The notes under the pieces: generated by a model | What the model saw: only the letters and a program-made list of their open reading frames with translations | Databases searched by the model: none | Told to the model about the DNA's origin: nothing | Translations under genes and position numbers: made by a program | Origin: Tetrahymena thermophila SB210 | Taxonomy: Eukaryota > Ciliophora > Oligohymenophorea > Hymenostomatida > Tetrahymenidae | Length of the DNA stretch: 64,000 nucleotides | Assembly: GCF_000189635.1 (NCBI RefSeq) | Contig: NW_002476353.1 | Location: 868,001-932,000 of the forward strand | Direction of reading: 5' to 3' | In this document: piece by piece, positions 23,628 through 34,402 of the stretch | How the letters are laid out: the number at the start of each line of letters is the position of its first letter | Position numbering within the stretch: the first letter of the stretch is position 1

Positions 23628-24356
23628 TCAGTTTTTGTTGCCAAATCTTAAGTACTTGAGGAGTTCAGTTAACTTTTCTTCAATTTCTTGATTTTGAGTG
23701 TATCTAGCACATTCAGGGAGCCTGATAGGACCAGTGTAGTTTTGACAAGTGTACTTCAACATGTTATCAATAACAGCATTTTCAACATCAGTGTCGTGAA
23801 CTCCGTTGACAACAACCCATGGAACGTATTTATGGGCAGGAACTAAACTATCGGTTTTGTCAGCAATGACAGCAATTAATTAATCACCTTCAGAATTGTT
23901 AGCACATTAGCTAATGCTGTTGACTTAATCTTAAGTTAATTTGACTGATTTATCTTAGCCACAAACAGTTAAGACCTTATCGAAGTTGCCTGAGTAAGTT
24001 TTAATATTCTTTTCAATGCATGCAATGAGCTTGAAATATTGTAAGTTTTAGGTGAGGTATTTAGCACCGCAAGCTTCAATTTTATTTCCATAACATTCAT
24101 TTTCACCGTGTTGGCAAGTAACAGCTCCAGTTTGAGGGTCTCTCTTTGCATTTCCATAAGGATAGAAAGTCAAATCAGCAATTTCTAAGAAATTTTAAAC
24201 ATTGATAGCAGGAACAACAGACTTTTAAATGAAGTTCATGCAGTCAGGGCAAAGAGATTCAATATACATTTCGTATTTGATTCTTTGGCCAGGAGCAGCT
24301 TGAGCAGAAGCAAAAGCGCATAATGCAACCAAAAGGATGATAATTTTAGTGTTCAT
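23628..24356 (-). CDS. GILT-family thiol reductase, secreted or lysosomal (242 aa)
   Basis: A single exon encodes 242 aa. Residues 1-18 are a classic signal peptide (MNTKIIILLVALCAFASA). The mature protein has the GILT signatures in order: a CxxC redox centre in ESLCPDCMNF, the family signature CQHG-x2-EC-x2-N-x4-C seen as CQHGENECYGNKIEAC, and the late VPWVVVNGVHD block. Further cysteines occur at spacings usual for the family. GILT enzymes reduce protein disulfides at acidic pH in lysosomes, which here would suit phagosomal digestion; that localisation is inferred from the family and the signal peptide. There is no membrane anchor. The gene lacks introns, and its GC content is higher than its surroundings, which together with intronless structure may indicate high expression. 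The ATG at 24356 is the first codon before the signal peptide. Confidence 0.93.
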
Positions 24357-25238
24357 GCTTACTTAATTTATAATATTTCTATTTAATTATTTTGATAATT
24401 TAATTAATTATTTCTTATTTATTTTTACTTTATTTTTAATTAAAAAAAGATTGCCTACATAATTGCTTGCTTGCTCGTTCTAGGAAATAGTCTAACTTTA
24501 AAAAAGAAAATTAATGAATGTGTAAATAAGTGTATCTTGCTGATTATTCATTCTAAAGTGAGTGTATGATGCAACTAAAGTAATTACTGCAGTTGAAGAA
24601 TATATTCTTTTATACATTTTAGATGATCTCCAATGCTTAATTAATTTCATAAAGAGAGTGATTCTTATTTACACCTTTCTAAAGAAAATTTGAAGAACAA
24701 AAAGAAAAATTATTATGGAAATTCTGAATTTATATTTGAAATTAATAAATTATGAATGTGTAGTGTAATTTATTTATAAATACCATAATCTCGTAGTTGA
24801 TTTGTTAGATTAGTTGAGATAATAAAAATAAAGTAAGCAAACATAGTGCAACTAACAAAGAGTAATAAATTTAGTTTAAAGAATGTCTATTAAATTTTAA
24901 TAATTTTAATATAAAATAATTGTCATAAATAACTTTTTTAAAATATTTTTTATTCAAATATTTTAATTTTTTTATATAAAAATATTAATTTTTCGAATTT
25001 GAGCTAAAGAAATCTGCATTATAAGTAAATATTTGGTTAACAAAACTATGGAAAGCTTTATTTTTTAATAAATATTTGCAAATATTTTAAAATGATTTAC
25101 TTTTAAATTTAAGTTTATTGCTGGCTTAATGTAAAACATGTGATAATGATTAATTTAGATTAATTATAATTTTGTTGAATTTTGTGAATTTAATAGGTTG
25201 TAGATTAAGCTTTTTAATAGAATTAAAGATATTTTGAA
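24357..25238. other. divergent promoter region
   Basis: This region separates the minus-strand thiol reductase gene from the plus-strand WD-repeat gene. It is AT-rich; short less AT-rich patches occur near 24450-24680, but no open frame with support is seen. Confidence 0.5.
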
Positions 25239-26573
25239 ATGGATACAAAGTAAAATAGTTCAAGTATTTACGTTGAGAGTAAAAAAGGTAATAATTAAAA
25301 AAATATTTCATTAAGTTAAATTGATTAAAATATTCTCTTCTGTAAAAATAAAGGTGCACATTCTAAACCAATCATTTCAATAGATGTGAATAAAAGCAAT
25401 CCATTTTAAGCTTTAACATCTTCAGATGATAAAACTTTAAGATTATGGGATTTAAAATCAAAAATATCTGTAAAGATGTTCACTAGCAATGAACAAAAGA
25501 AGGCAGAATAAATAGCAAATTGTATATTTGGACCAGAGTTTTAAATATATGTGGCTGCATCTAAAAATGTAATTATTTTTGATAAAGTAGAGATAAATTA
25601 GTTAATATTGATTTTTAAAGGTAATTTAATATGATCTTAGAAAAGAAGGAATCGTTGTAACAAGTATAGAGAAAGCAAGCAACTTTGAAATGGACGATAT
25701 AAATTAGATTTCTCTAGATTAAAATAATAAGTTCCTTGCTTGCTGTGATGACCAGTAACTAATTAATTATATTTCCCTTTTTGTTTAATTTCTACTCACT
25801 TGAATCTCATAATAATTATAAAAGAGGTGACACTCATTTATTAGACCCAATGACTCTAGAACGCCAAAAAACTTTAGGCATGCAGCATATAAATGTAAAA
25901 TCAAAAAAATATAAAACTTATATTAAATGGGTTTTTATTTAAAAAAACAAACAGATATCATTTTCGACTGATTTTTGTTATAGCGATAGCAACTATACGA
26001 AGCCCATGTGTAAATAAATAAATAAATTTAGATGTTAGTCTTATGAAGGCTAAAATAATTTTTATATAATAAAAATGAAAATAATTAAAAGGTATAACAA
26101 GTGGCTTCGATTGCAAATTAATTTTATGGGATATTGAGGAGAAGAAGATATTGAGATAAAATAATATTTATGAAATATGCTAAAAATATTTTCCAGGATA
26201 GTTGCTGTGCCCTCCCAATATTTATAATGTACATGGAAATAAAACTTAGATTTTAGTTAGTACAGAAACTGGACACATACTTTGTTTTACATAGAAGGAA
26301 TTAAAAAAACCAAAATATATTATAGATGGCCATTTAGGTAAAGTTATGAGAAGTGTTTTTGCAAAATTCAATGAAAATAGAATTATAAGTTGTTCAACTG
26401 ATAAAACATTTGCAATTTGGGACACAGCTAATAGAAATGAATTTGATATTCCATAAATGGTTGAAAGGATTTCAATTCCTGAAAAACCAAATTGGATAGA
26501 GACATCTAAAAACAACTAAATATTTGTACCTGATATCACACCAATCTTGAATATTTACACTATTAAAGCCTGA
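25239..26573 (+). CDS. WDR53: WD40-repeat protein, WDR53 type (338 aa)
   Basis: Exons are 25239-25287, 25354-25600, 25641-25754, 25825-25894, 25955-26009 and 26092-26573; all phases agree and the sum is 1017 nt. The order matches the WDR53 family: the first blade begins GAHSKPIISIDV and ends DDKTLRLWDLKSK; a middle blade has DDINQISLDQNNKFLACCDDQ in part and then GDTHLLDPMTLERQK; a later blade has SGFDCKLILWDIEEKK; the FPGQLLCPPN segment follows, and the last blade has CSTDKTFAIWD. The C terminus (PNWIET then NQIFVPDITPILNIYTIKA) resembles the unusual WDR53 tail. Length agrees with the family (about 360 aa). WDR53 is a WD-repeat protein reported as a CUL4-DDB1 associated factor, so a substrate-receptor role is inferred. 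The intron at 25601-25640 is only 40 nt and has the less usual donor GTTAAT. Confidence 0.82.
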
Positions 26574-27791
26574 ATTTATATATAAGTTAATAATATTTGT
26601 TTTTTATTGCTTTTGTATAAATAATAAATAATTAAAACATTTAATTTCTTAAATTATTTTCAATCAAAATAAAATCTTAATAATGGCTTAAATCATTAGT
26701 ATATAATTAAGTAACATGCATGATATTATTTTAATCTTTTAGTTAAAAATAATTAAATATTACAATACAAGTCAAATAAGTTTATCTTAAAGGTATATTC
26801 ATAAAAATAGATTTTTTCATTGTTTATTTTCCAAATAAAAAAAATCTCTAAAAATTTTCTAAATTGTTAAGTAGATGAATGTAAAAAAAATAAAAAATTT
26901 ATATAAATCTTTCAAAATATCTTTTTACACAATTAATTTGCATGAATTAAAGATAGTTTTTTTATTGATTAAATTTCATTCAAGTAAATGTTAAAAACAT
27001 TTCTCATCAAGAAAAGTATTTAATGTAACTAATGAAAAAATTTATGATGCTAAAAAAAATTTAACATTAACAACTTATTGTTTGCTAAATAAAAATGTAT
27101 CAAAATTTTGTTTTTAAGCTATAATTTATCATTTAAAACATAAATCAAATGACATTCTTAGTCAGGTTTTCATTTACCTCATAAAACACAAAATTTACCA
27201 AAATTGAATATTTTGAGATTCTCAATTAAAAACTTTTATTCTAATTTAGGATTAAAAAATATGAGATAAAATATTTTATCAAAAACATTTCTTTTGATAT
27301 ATTTTTATTCAAAGTTATATTATAAGATGGACATTTTTTGTGATAATAAATTGTATTAAAAAGGTTTTAATGAGGTCGTCAGGTAAAAAAAATGATTATT
27401 AAATCGTTTATAAAGCATATTTAAAGCTTAAAGTTAAAAACACAAATTTACTTTAAAAAGAAAATTAATACAAAAATATTAATTCAAATCTATACATTTG
27501 AATGAATGCTATTAATAAATATTATGTATAAAAAAAGAAAATTAATTATTTTACAAACTAAAATTTGATCGATTTTAATTACTTTTCAAATTTTATATGA
27601 TGCATTTGTCAATCTGTCTTTTCTTGTTGGCACATATCTTTGTTTTTTTATTAAGGTATATTATTAGAATAGTTTTCTTCGAAAAATTTTTGATTTTAAT
27701 GTTTAAAATAAGAAAAAAAATTGTAAAATAAAATATTCTAACAAAAAATTAATAATTAATTAATAATTTATATATTGTAGATAGGTGAAAA
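26574..27791. other. intergenic
   Basis: AT-rich, with no supported gene on either strand. It lies between two plus-strand genes and should hold the promoter of the downstream one. Confidence 0.5.
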
Positions 27792-30255
27792 ATGAATCAA
27801 AAGCTTAAATAAAAAATTTAGATTTCTGCTCCTAGGCCATTAAATTAAGATACATAGTCATCGCAGATTAGGTCTTAACAGTAAAGTCAGGAATAGCAGT
27901 CATAGCAGTTGAGAGCAGCGACTTAACCTGTAAATGTTCAATTTTTGAAATTTTTTTAATCTTATTTATTATTCTAACTCAATCAATAGGCATTCAATTT
28001 TAGTTAAGTTCCCAAATAGTTTACAGCAAGCTAATATAACTAGCAAAATGTTTAACAATAGAATAATTAAATCTAAAGTGGATTCAACTTTTAGGGAATT
28101 AATATTACAAATTCTAGTCCTATAACTTAATAAATTCAATAGTCTGGTATTAGAAATTAAAAAATAGAAAATATTCCCATCAATAGCAACTCATAAATTT
28201 AAAGCAACTAAATCTAGCCACCCTATGCAAACTAAGGCAGTTAACTTTCTTAATTTAACAATGTTCAATCTTAAAATGTAGTAGAAAATTAAGGCTATGT
28301 GTAACAACCTATTTTGAATGCAGTTTAATTCTAAAATCCTTCTGCTAACTAAAATATTGAAAATAACCGCATTTATAATTATGATACTGCATAATTAGTT
28401 GTTCCTAAATTTAAAAACACTATTCTTGAGGAATTTGAGCTCGCTCTTGCTTGTAAAGATAAGAGTGAAGCTTAGCAATACTTTAGGTCAAATATTTAAA
28501 GTTTAAACTCTTGTTCATTCGATAGTCAACCAAATATTTTTGATTTACCTAAAGTGATAGAAAGAACTAAAATATTTTGTTAGAAAAATTAAAATTTAGC
28601 TAAAAAGCTGAAATAAACAATGGAAAATCTTCTTATGTATGATAACAAAACAAATCATGAGGCCTGTTTTGATAGATTTTGTTAATTAAACAATGTTCCT
28701 CCCAATATTTAGAATTTTAGTAATGTGCAGTAAGAATTAAGCCCCTACTAATAATAATAGATTCAAGTATCAGTACCCTTTGATGCTAATATTCTTTAGC
28801 AGGAAATATAATATTTAGCTAAACTGAATACAATTTATTAGCTATTTGATTCACATACGAAAGGATATTTCAAGAGTGCTGTTTAAATCGAAGTCAAGTC
28901 CCTACCAATTTACTCCATATTTCTATATAATTTCTTAATCAAATAAAGAGTTTTTCATATCACTGTAGAATATTAAGACTACTACTTTTTTGAATCTATA
29001 ACTCAATAAAAAAATTAAATAGAGAATGAAAAGTTTTTAGCTCTTTTGCTTTATGCATTCAAGTGTGAACAAAGACTCTTTTCTTTAGTTTACTCTGACT
29101 CAAATTGCACTGTTGATAAATACATAGATTTTGATGCAATTTCTCAATTCTTTCAAAACTATAATTTTCAAAATTTCGTGACTATGCAAATTTAGATAGG
29201 AAACCCACCTGATTACACTAAAAGAGTATCTAAATATTAAAATTATTTTATTTTATTTTCTTTTTCTTTAAATTTCTCATTATTTCTGTTAAAATAATAA
29301 AGTGTAAATATTTAAACAAATAATAATCCCAAAAATTAGCTCAAAAATTAATTAATTAATTAGTTAATTAATTAATTGAGTGATTAATTTACTTAATTAT
29401 TCACTATATTTTATCATTAACACACACAAAAAAAAAAGAAAAGTAAATAATTAAAACTTTTGAAAAAATTAAAAGCCCTTGGACAAATATTAGGAGTTAT
29501 TATAGCACTATGAAAAAGGATGCAAAAGCTAAATTTTTAATTTCATCATTGATGGAAAGTGGCCTGAAAACTCATTTTAGAAGAATTTCGATGATCAGGT
29601 GAATGTTCTAAGATAATTTTAGCTTTGGCTAATATGGATGAGATAAATGTAAGAAAAAATAATAGATTTCTAGCTATTCATTCGCGCAAAGGTTAAATAA
29701 GGTAGTATGGATTCAGTAAATAAAGAATTTTCTCTGTATTTTAGCTAAAAATTAAAATAATTTTATTTGGATATTGAAAATTCAATTTATTCAAATCTTT
29801 CCAAATCTCTTTACTGCATTTCGCATAATGTAGTTAGTTAAGAGAAAGCAAAAATAGGTTCTCAAGTAAAGTAGATTATCTATTCTATGCAAGATCAAAG
29901 CAAGATTATGACTGGTAACATTATTTGTAAGAGAAATATGGATAGTTGCTGCTTTTACTTTAAAGATGTGAAGGATTAGCAAATTAAAAAAGTACTAGTT
30001 ACTATAATCCCTCCTCAATAGTTAGCATAATAGAGATAAATATCTTGTCAGAGTGACTTCTCAATGAGGCTTACAACTTAAGTGGATAGAACCTACTAAA
30101 TATATGTAACTGACTAAAGAAATCTAAATGCTTAGCTTTAATAATGTGGCAAATTCTATGACACGCTGCTCATTAATTAGTTAATACAATTAACACGAAA
30201 GAATGAATTACATTAGGATATTGAATTGGGGTTACTTCTGTCCCAAATTCGATGA
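27792..30255 (+). CDS. Gln/Asn-rich protein with a large conserved-looking body (717 aa)
   Basis: Exons are 27792-27929, 27990-29225 and 29476-30255; both introns are phase 0 and the total is 2154 nt. Residues 1 to about 190 are Gln-, Asn- and Ser-rich and low in complexity (for example QSQEQQSQQLRAATQP). The rest is mixed-composition globular sequence with elements such as FKNTILEEFELALACKDKSE and KIIDFQLFIRAKVKQ, and Cys residues scattered through the last 150. There is no signal peptide, membrane helix or catalytic motif that I can name. If the second intron were not removed, the frame would run on through AT-rich sequence, and the third exon would lack any ATG near its start; this supports one gene rather than two. 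Function is unknown. Low-complexity Q/N tracts are common in ciliate regulatory proteins, but that is not diagnostic. Confidence 0.72.
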
Positions 30256-30795
30256 CAAATGGTATAAATGTAGAGGTGCAATAGATGAAATATTCTTTAA
30301 AATGATTATAAATTAGATCATATCACATATTTTTTATGTATAAATGTATGTTTTCATATAATATATTTTAACAATTACAAAAATGTTAAATTTTTCAAAC
30401 TTTCTTTGCAAATCGTGACTTTAGATTTAAAATTTACATCACTTTTTATTAATTAATATAGTTAGGATTTAAACAGAGGTTTTTAATTTATTATTTATTT
30501 CTAAATATAGCCAGGCTTACTAAATACAAATTTTAACTTTTGTGATGCAATTTTATATTTAATTATGTAAATAGATAAAATAAATTCTTAAAGTGTTAGC
30601 AAGATAAAATAATTGGTAAAATGTTGAAAATGAGTTGAAAATTGTAGAAAGATAGCATTTTAAAATGTGATAGAATATGTTGCTTCTATATAATTTAATT
30701 GCTTTTTATGATATATGATTAATTTTATTATTAATATAGTATAAATAATAAAAATATATTTACTTAATCTAAGTAACTCAAAAAGGTGGAAAAAG
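30256..30795. other. intergenic
   Basis: About 540 bp of AT-rich spacer between two plus-strand genes; no gene seen. Confidence 0.55.
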
Positions 30796-31464
30796 ATGAA
30801 TTTATAGTATAAAATTAGTTTGTATATTTACTTTTCGTTAGTAATTAGGGCATTTGCTAACAAAGCTAATGAAATATTTCAAGTAAACATTTTAAGTTAG
30901 ATTCGTGGCATCTTTATTTTGTTTTGATAATAGAATTAGAAAAATTAGTTGAAGGATGATGAAGACATTTTAGAATTTTAAACTTGTAGCTAATCTGCTT
31001 GCTCTAAAGATTTAGAAATTGTTTAAAATAATTTTATGCTAGCTGTTGAATACACTGGAATTCTAGATTGCATGCTGTATAAAGAAGAGTGCTTAAAAAT
31101 AGAAAACCCGAAAACAATTGAAGAGTATAATAAAATTAAATAAGTGCATCGTTGCTTTTAATTTTGTTTTAACTTGAGGAAATTTAGTAAAGAAATAGAA
31201 AATTTAAATAAATGCAATCTCTAATGTGTAGAAACTACAATACAGAATATTAATTAAAGGGACTTGTAAAATAGTCATCTCTCTGATCCCTTTAATGTAA
31301 AAGCAATTTTTTTTTCAACACTGACTGTTGTATCAATAATTTTTGGAATCTATTATCTGATTTAAAGAAGAAGGAACCAAACGATAGAAAAACAATTGCA
31401 TTTAGATTACAAATTTATTGATAGAAGTTAGAACAATACCAAAGATAATACAGTACCACCCTGA
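30796..31464 (+). CDS. small type I membrane protein with Cys-containing ectodomain (205 aa)
   Basis: Exon 1 is 30796-30882 and exon 2 is 30934-31464, joined in phase 0. The N terminus has a hydrophobic signal-like segment (ISLYIYFSLVIRAFA). An ectodomain of about 120 residues follows with roughly ten cysteines, including TCSQSACSKD, CMLYKEEC, CFQFCFN and CNLQC. Near residue 160 is one membrane helix (FFSTLTVVSIIFGIYYLI), followed by a stop-transfer RRR and a short polar tail ending TVPP. The topology is therefore a single-pass type I protein with a disulfide-rich outer part. The exon 1/exon 2 boundary falls just after the signal segment, a common arrangement. I recognise no named domain. A cell-surface, vacuolar or secretory-pathway role is inferred from topology only. 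Confidence 0.78.
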
Positions 31465-33119
31465 AATTTTTTAAATTTTATGCGTTTGATTATTATTTTA
31501 AATAAATAGTTCATACTTGATGATAATTAGAAAATAAATAAATAATAGTTCGTTCGCATTTATTAAATGTATGAAAATTTACCTATAAGTTTGGGATTTT
31601 TTTATTTTGTAAATATTATTAATTTATTTATCATCTTAATATTTTTTTACTCAAAGTATTTCGAAAATTTAAATATTTTATAAAGAAATAATACTATTTT
31701 TGTTATATTAGTTATAATTCAAGCGCTGATTATATTTATATTGCCAAAAATAAATTTAAATAATTCTTTCTAATTTTTTATATAAACTATGTATAATTTC
31801 AGAGATTCATGTCAGAAGTTACCTATTAAAAGTTACTAAGAATCAACTAAAATTTCAAAAGAAATTTTCCAAAAACTCAAAAAAGTTTACAAAAAATGTT
31901 AAAATTTAAAAAGTGAATATCATCTATAATGTATGAAAAGAATTTTTTATTTTTTATTTTTTATAATACCTACTACGTGTGTTTAATTGTTTCTAAAAAA
32001 TAATTAAATTTACTGAAGTGGTCAAGTGCAAAATCAGCTTTTTTCCTCTTTATCTTGTCAAATGATTTGTAGCTTTATATCTGGTTTATTCCTTAGAAGT
32101 AAGAGTAATGGAATATATATTCTTTAATGGATAAAAGTTAGTTTTTTTTTTCAAACATCCTTAATATTTTTCATTTTTTGTTGCTACAAAAATTATTAGT
32201 TTAACTGTATCAGAAGGAGAGGTTCATTGATTAAATTTTGTATATAAATAACTAAAGAAGAGAAAGCTTAATAGTAAAAAAATAACTAAAATTAGTCTGC
32301 TCTTTATTCTTAATTGAGCTAGCTTATAGAGTTTCAAATGAAGAACAGAAAATTTACTTTTTTTCAAATTTACAGTCAATATCAAGTATCAAAATTGAAA
32401 AAAGCTTCCAATTTTTATAAGTTTAATGGCTAGATAAAAGAAAGAAGGATTCTTGTGAGTAATATGTTTAAAAAACAACATATTTTTGTATTTTTAGTGA
32501 AAATACATGATAAAGTTAAAATATTCATTCTCTAGTAGATTAAAGGCTTTGCTCTTTTAGAATTCTGAAATGAAAACTAAGTAAAAAAGTATAGCTTTGA
32601 TCTACCAATTAACTGAAAAGGAGTTCTGAGTAATTATAAAATTATTATAAAGCTAACACATATATTTGAATGTACATATGCAACTTTTAAAGATATTAAC
32701 ATATTCTTATAGTTTTATTAATAAGTTTTATCAAAGGATTATATAAATATATCCATTTTATAAAGAAATAAAAAATATCTATATTATTGCAATAATTAAT
32801 GAAAATTTTTTTAAAACTAGATTTTTTTATCAGATCTCAAGGTTAAAAAAGCATGATCATTAGTAAAATATTATAATTACTTATTATATTCTTTAAAAAA
32901 CTGTCGTAAAATAGTTTGTAATAATGTTGAGATATCAAAAAATAGATAGAATTGGTTGATTAATTTGATACTAAGTAGATACGTTTAAGTAGCTAAGTAT
33001 ATTTATTTATTTAAATTTGCATCAGCATCAGCTTAATATTTGAACATCTAATTAGAAGTAAATTGTAAAGAAAAATTTTTCGTTTATTAATTTTAAAAAT
33101 AATAAATAAATTAAAGGAG
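31465..33119. other. intergenic with one doubtful small ORF
   Basis: Contains the doubtful 75-aa frame listed separately. A minus-strand frame open over about 32240-32440 has no start or splice support and was not called. The rest is AT-rich. Confidence 0.45.
31789..32016 (+). CDS. doubtful 75-aa ORF
   Basis: ATG to TGA with ciliate Gln codons; the middle is rich in Lys (ISKEIFQKLKKVYKKCQ), then a short hydrophobic run (FYFLFFIIP) precedes the end. Four cysteines are present. There is no homology I recognise. Because only TGA ends a frame in this genome, open stretches of this length arise by chance. Slightly lower AT content than its surroundings is the only positive sign. Confidence 0.25.
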
Positions 33120-34402
33120 ATGAATCGTTTTTACCCTATCCCTGAAATCAGTGCTCATGATATTATTTAGAAATAGCATGCGATTGTTTATAAAAAAAGA
33201 AGATTAGTAAATTAATTCATTTATAAATAAAAAATTGATCCACAAAAAAAATATAAAGTTAATAAAAAGCATTCTTCCTACACTTCCCAGCCTAGTCAAA
33301 TAAAAAAAAACATAATAAATTAAAATTTGCTATCAGGCTTAAACATAAATAAAAAATAATTAAAATATTGCTTTTTAAGTATCTAAAGAAACTTTTTAAA
33401 AAACAAACAAACAAATAAATAAATCTAATTATGAAGATTAAAATCCCTATGAACTAATAGAATATCATTTTAGATGATACTTACTAAAATCTAAGCCATA
33501 TAAGACTTACAAAATTGTAAAGTAACAGTTGCTCTTCTTTAGTCTAAAGTATTGATGAATAATATAATGAAGGAAAAAAGAGATGCTCTTTTAAGTATTT
33601 AAATCCTAGCTCAACTCACAAAAATACGATTATATGTGAATTTAGTAATAAAATATCCTCCCACTTAAAAGTAAAGCCTCAAAGTAAAATTTGTCACTAC
33701 AAGCTGCTTTTTCCGTAACTTTCTCGTAAAAGTAGTTAAGAGTAATCAATTAAGTAGTAAAATGATTATAATGAGTATTTGAATAGGATATCTAATACCT
33801 AGTATAATATTTCGACAATTAACTTAAAAATTGAGCAAAACAACCCATTTCCCTCAATTTATATGACTTAGAGCTAATAATCCGATATAAAGTCTTTGTC
33901 TAATGAAAAACTTTAAAAATAAGAGAATAGAGCTTGTGAAAAAAAGAAAAAAATCAGCAAGACTAAAGAGAAAAGAAAAATTCTTTTAAACGATTAGAAT
34001 GTAAAAGTTTTGATCGAAGAGTACAAGTAAATTAAAGATTAGAATTGTCTTAAAAATATTAAAGAAGCCTTCCTTAGGCATATAAATTCTAATCTATCAG
34101 AAGACACTAAAAATATGTATGTAAATAAAATGGGAGGAGGTGTATAATTTGGACAGATAAAAAAGAAAATCAACTTCAGTTTGAAAGAGAACTCTACTAA
34201 TAACAAGTGCATTAAATTTATGTGCAAGAGTAACTAAGTAAAACCAGCATTTCATTACTTTCTAGAACATATAGAAGAGTTCTGGCTAAATGATTCTAAA
34301 GTTTAGAACAAAGAAACTTGTAAGATTATCGTATAATTCCTCATAAAAATCATAAACAATGTATAGTGTGTAGATTTTATTGAACATTACCAGACAAAAT
34401 GA
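33120..34402 (+). CDS. unrecognised basic protein (395 aa)
   Basis: Exon 1 is 33120-33378 (259 nt) and exon 2 is 33474-34402 (929 nt), separated by a 95-nt intron (GTATCT to TTTTAG); the total is 1188 nt. Without the intron the two parts lie in different frames, and this is the only GT-AG pair I found that restores phase. The start has a strong context (ttaaaggagATG) and reads MNRFYPIPEISAHDII. The first 200 residues are Lys- and Ser-rich and probably disordered. Residues from about 270 onward look folded and helical, with VKVLIEEYKQIKDQN, NIKEAFLRHINSNLSED, a GGG turn and FHYFLEHIEEFWL. No membrane or signal segment is seen. I do not recognise the family; binding or scaffold functions are possible but unproven. 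Confidence 0.72.

Noticed and set aside
29341..29390. Alternating aattaatt tract that looks like a hairpin
   Set aside because: It is a simple AT repeat inside the second intron of the Gln/Asn-rich gene, with no terminator or origin features.
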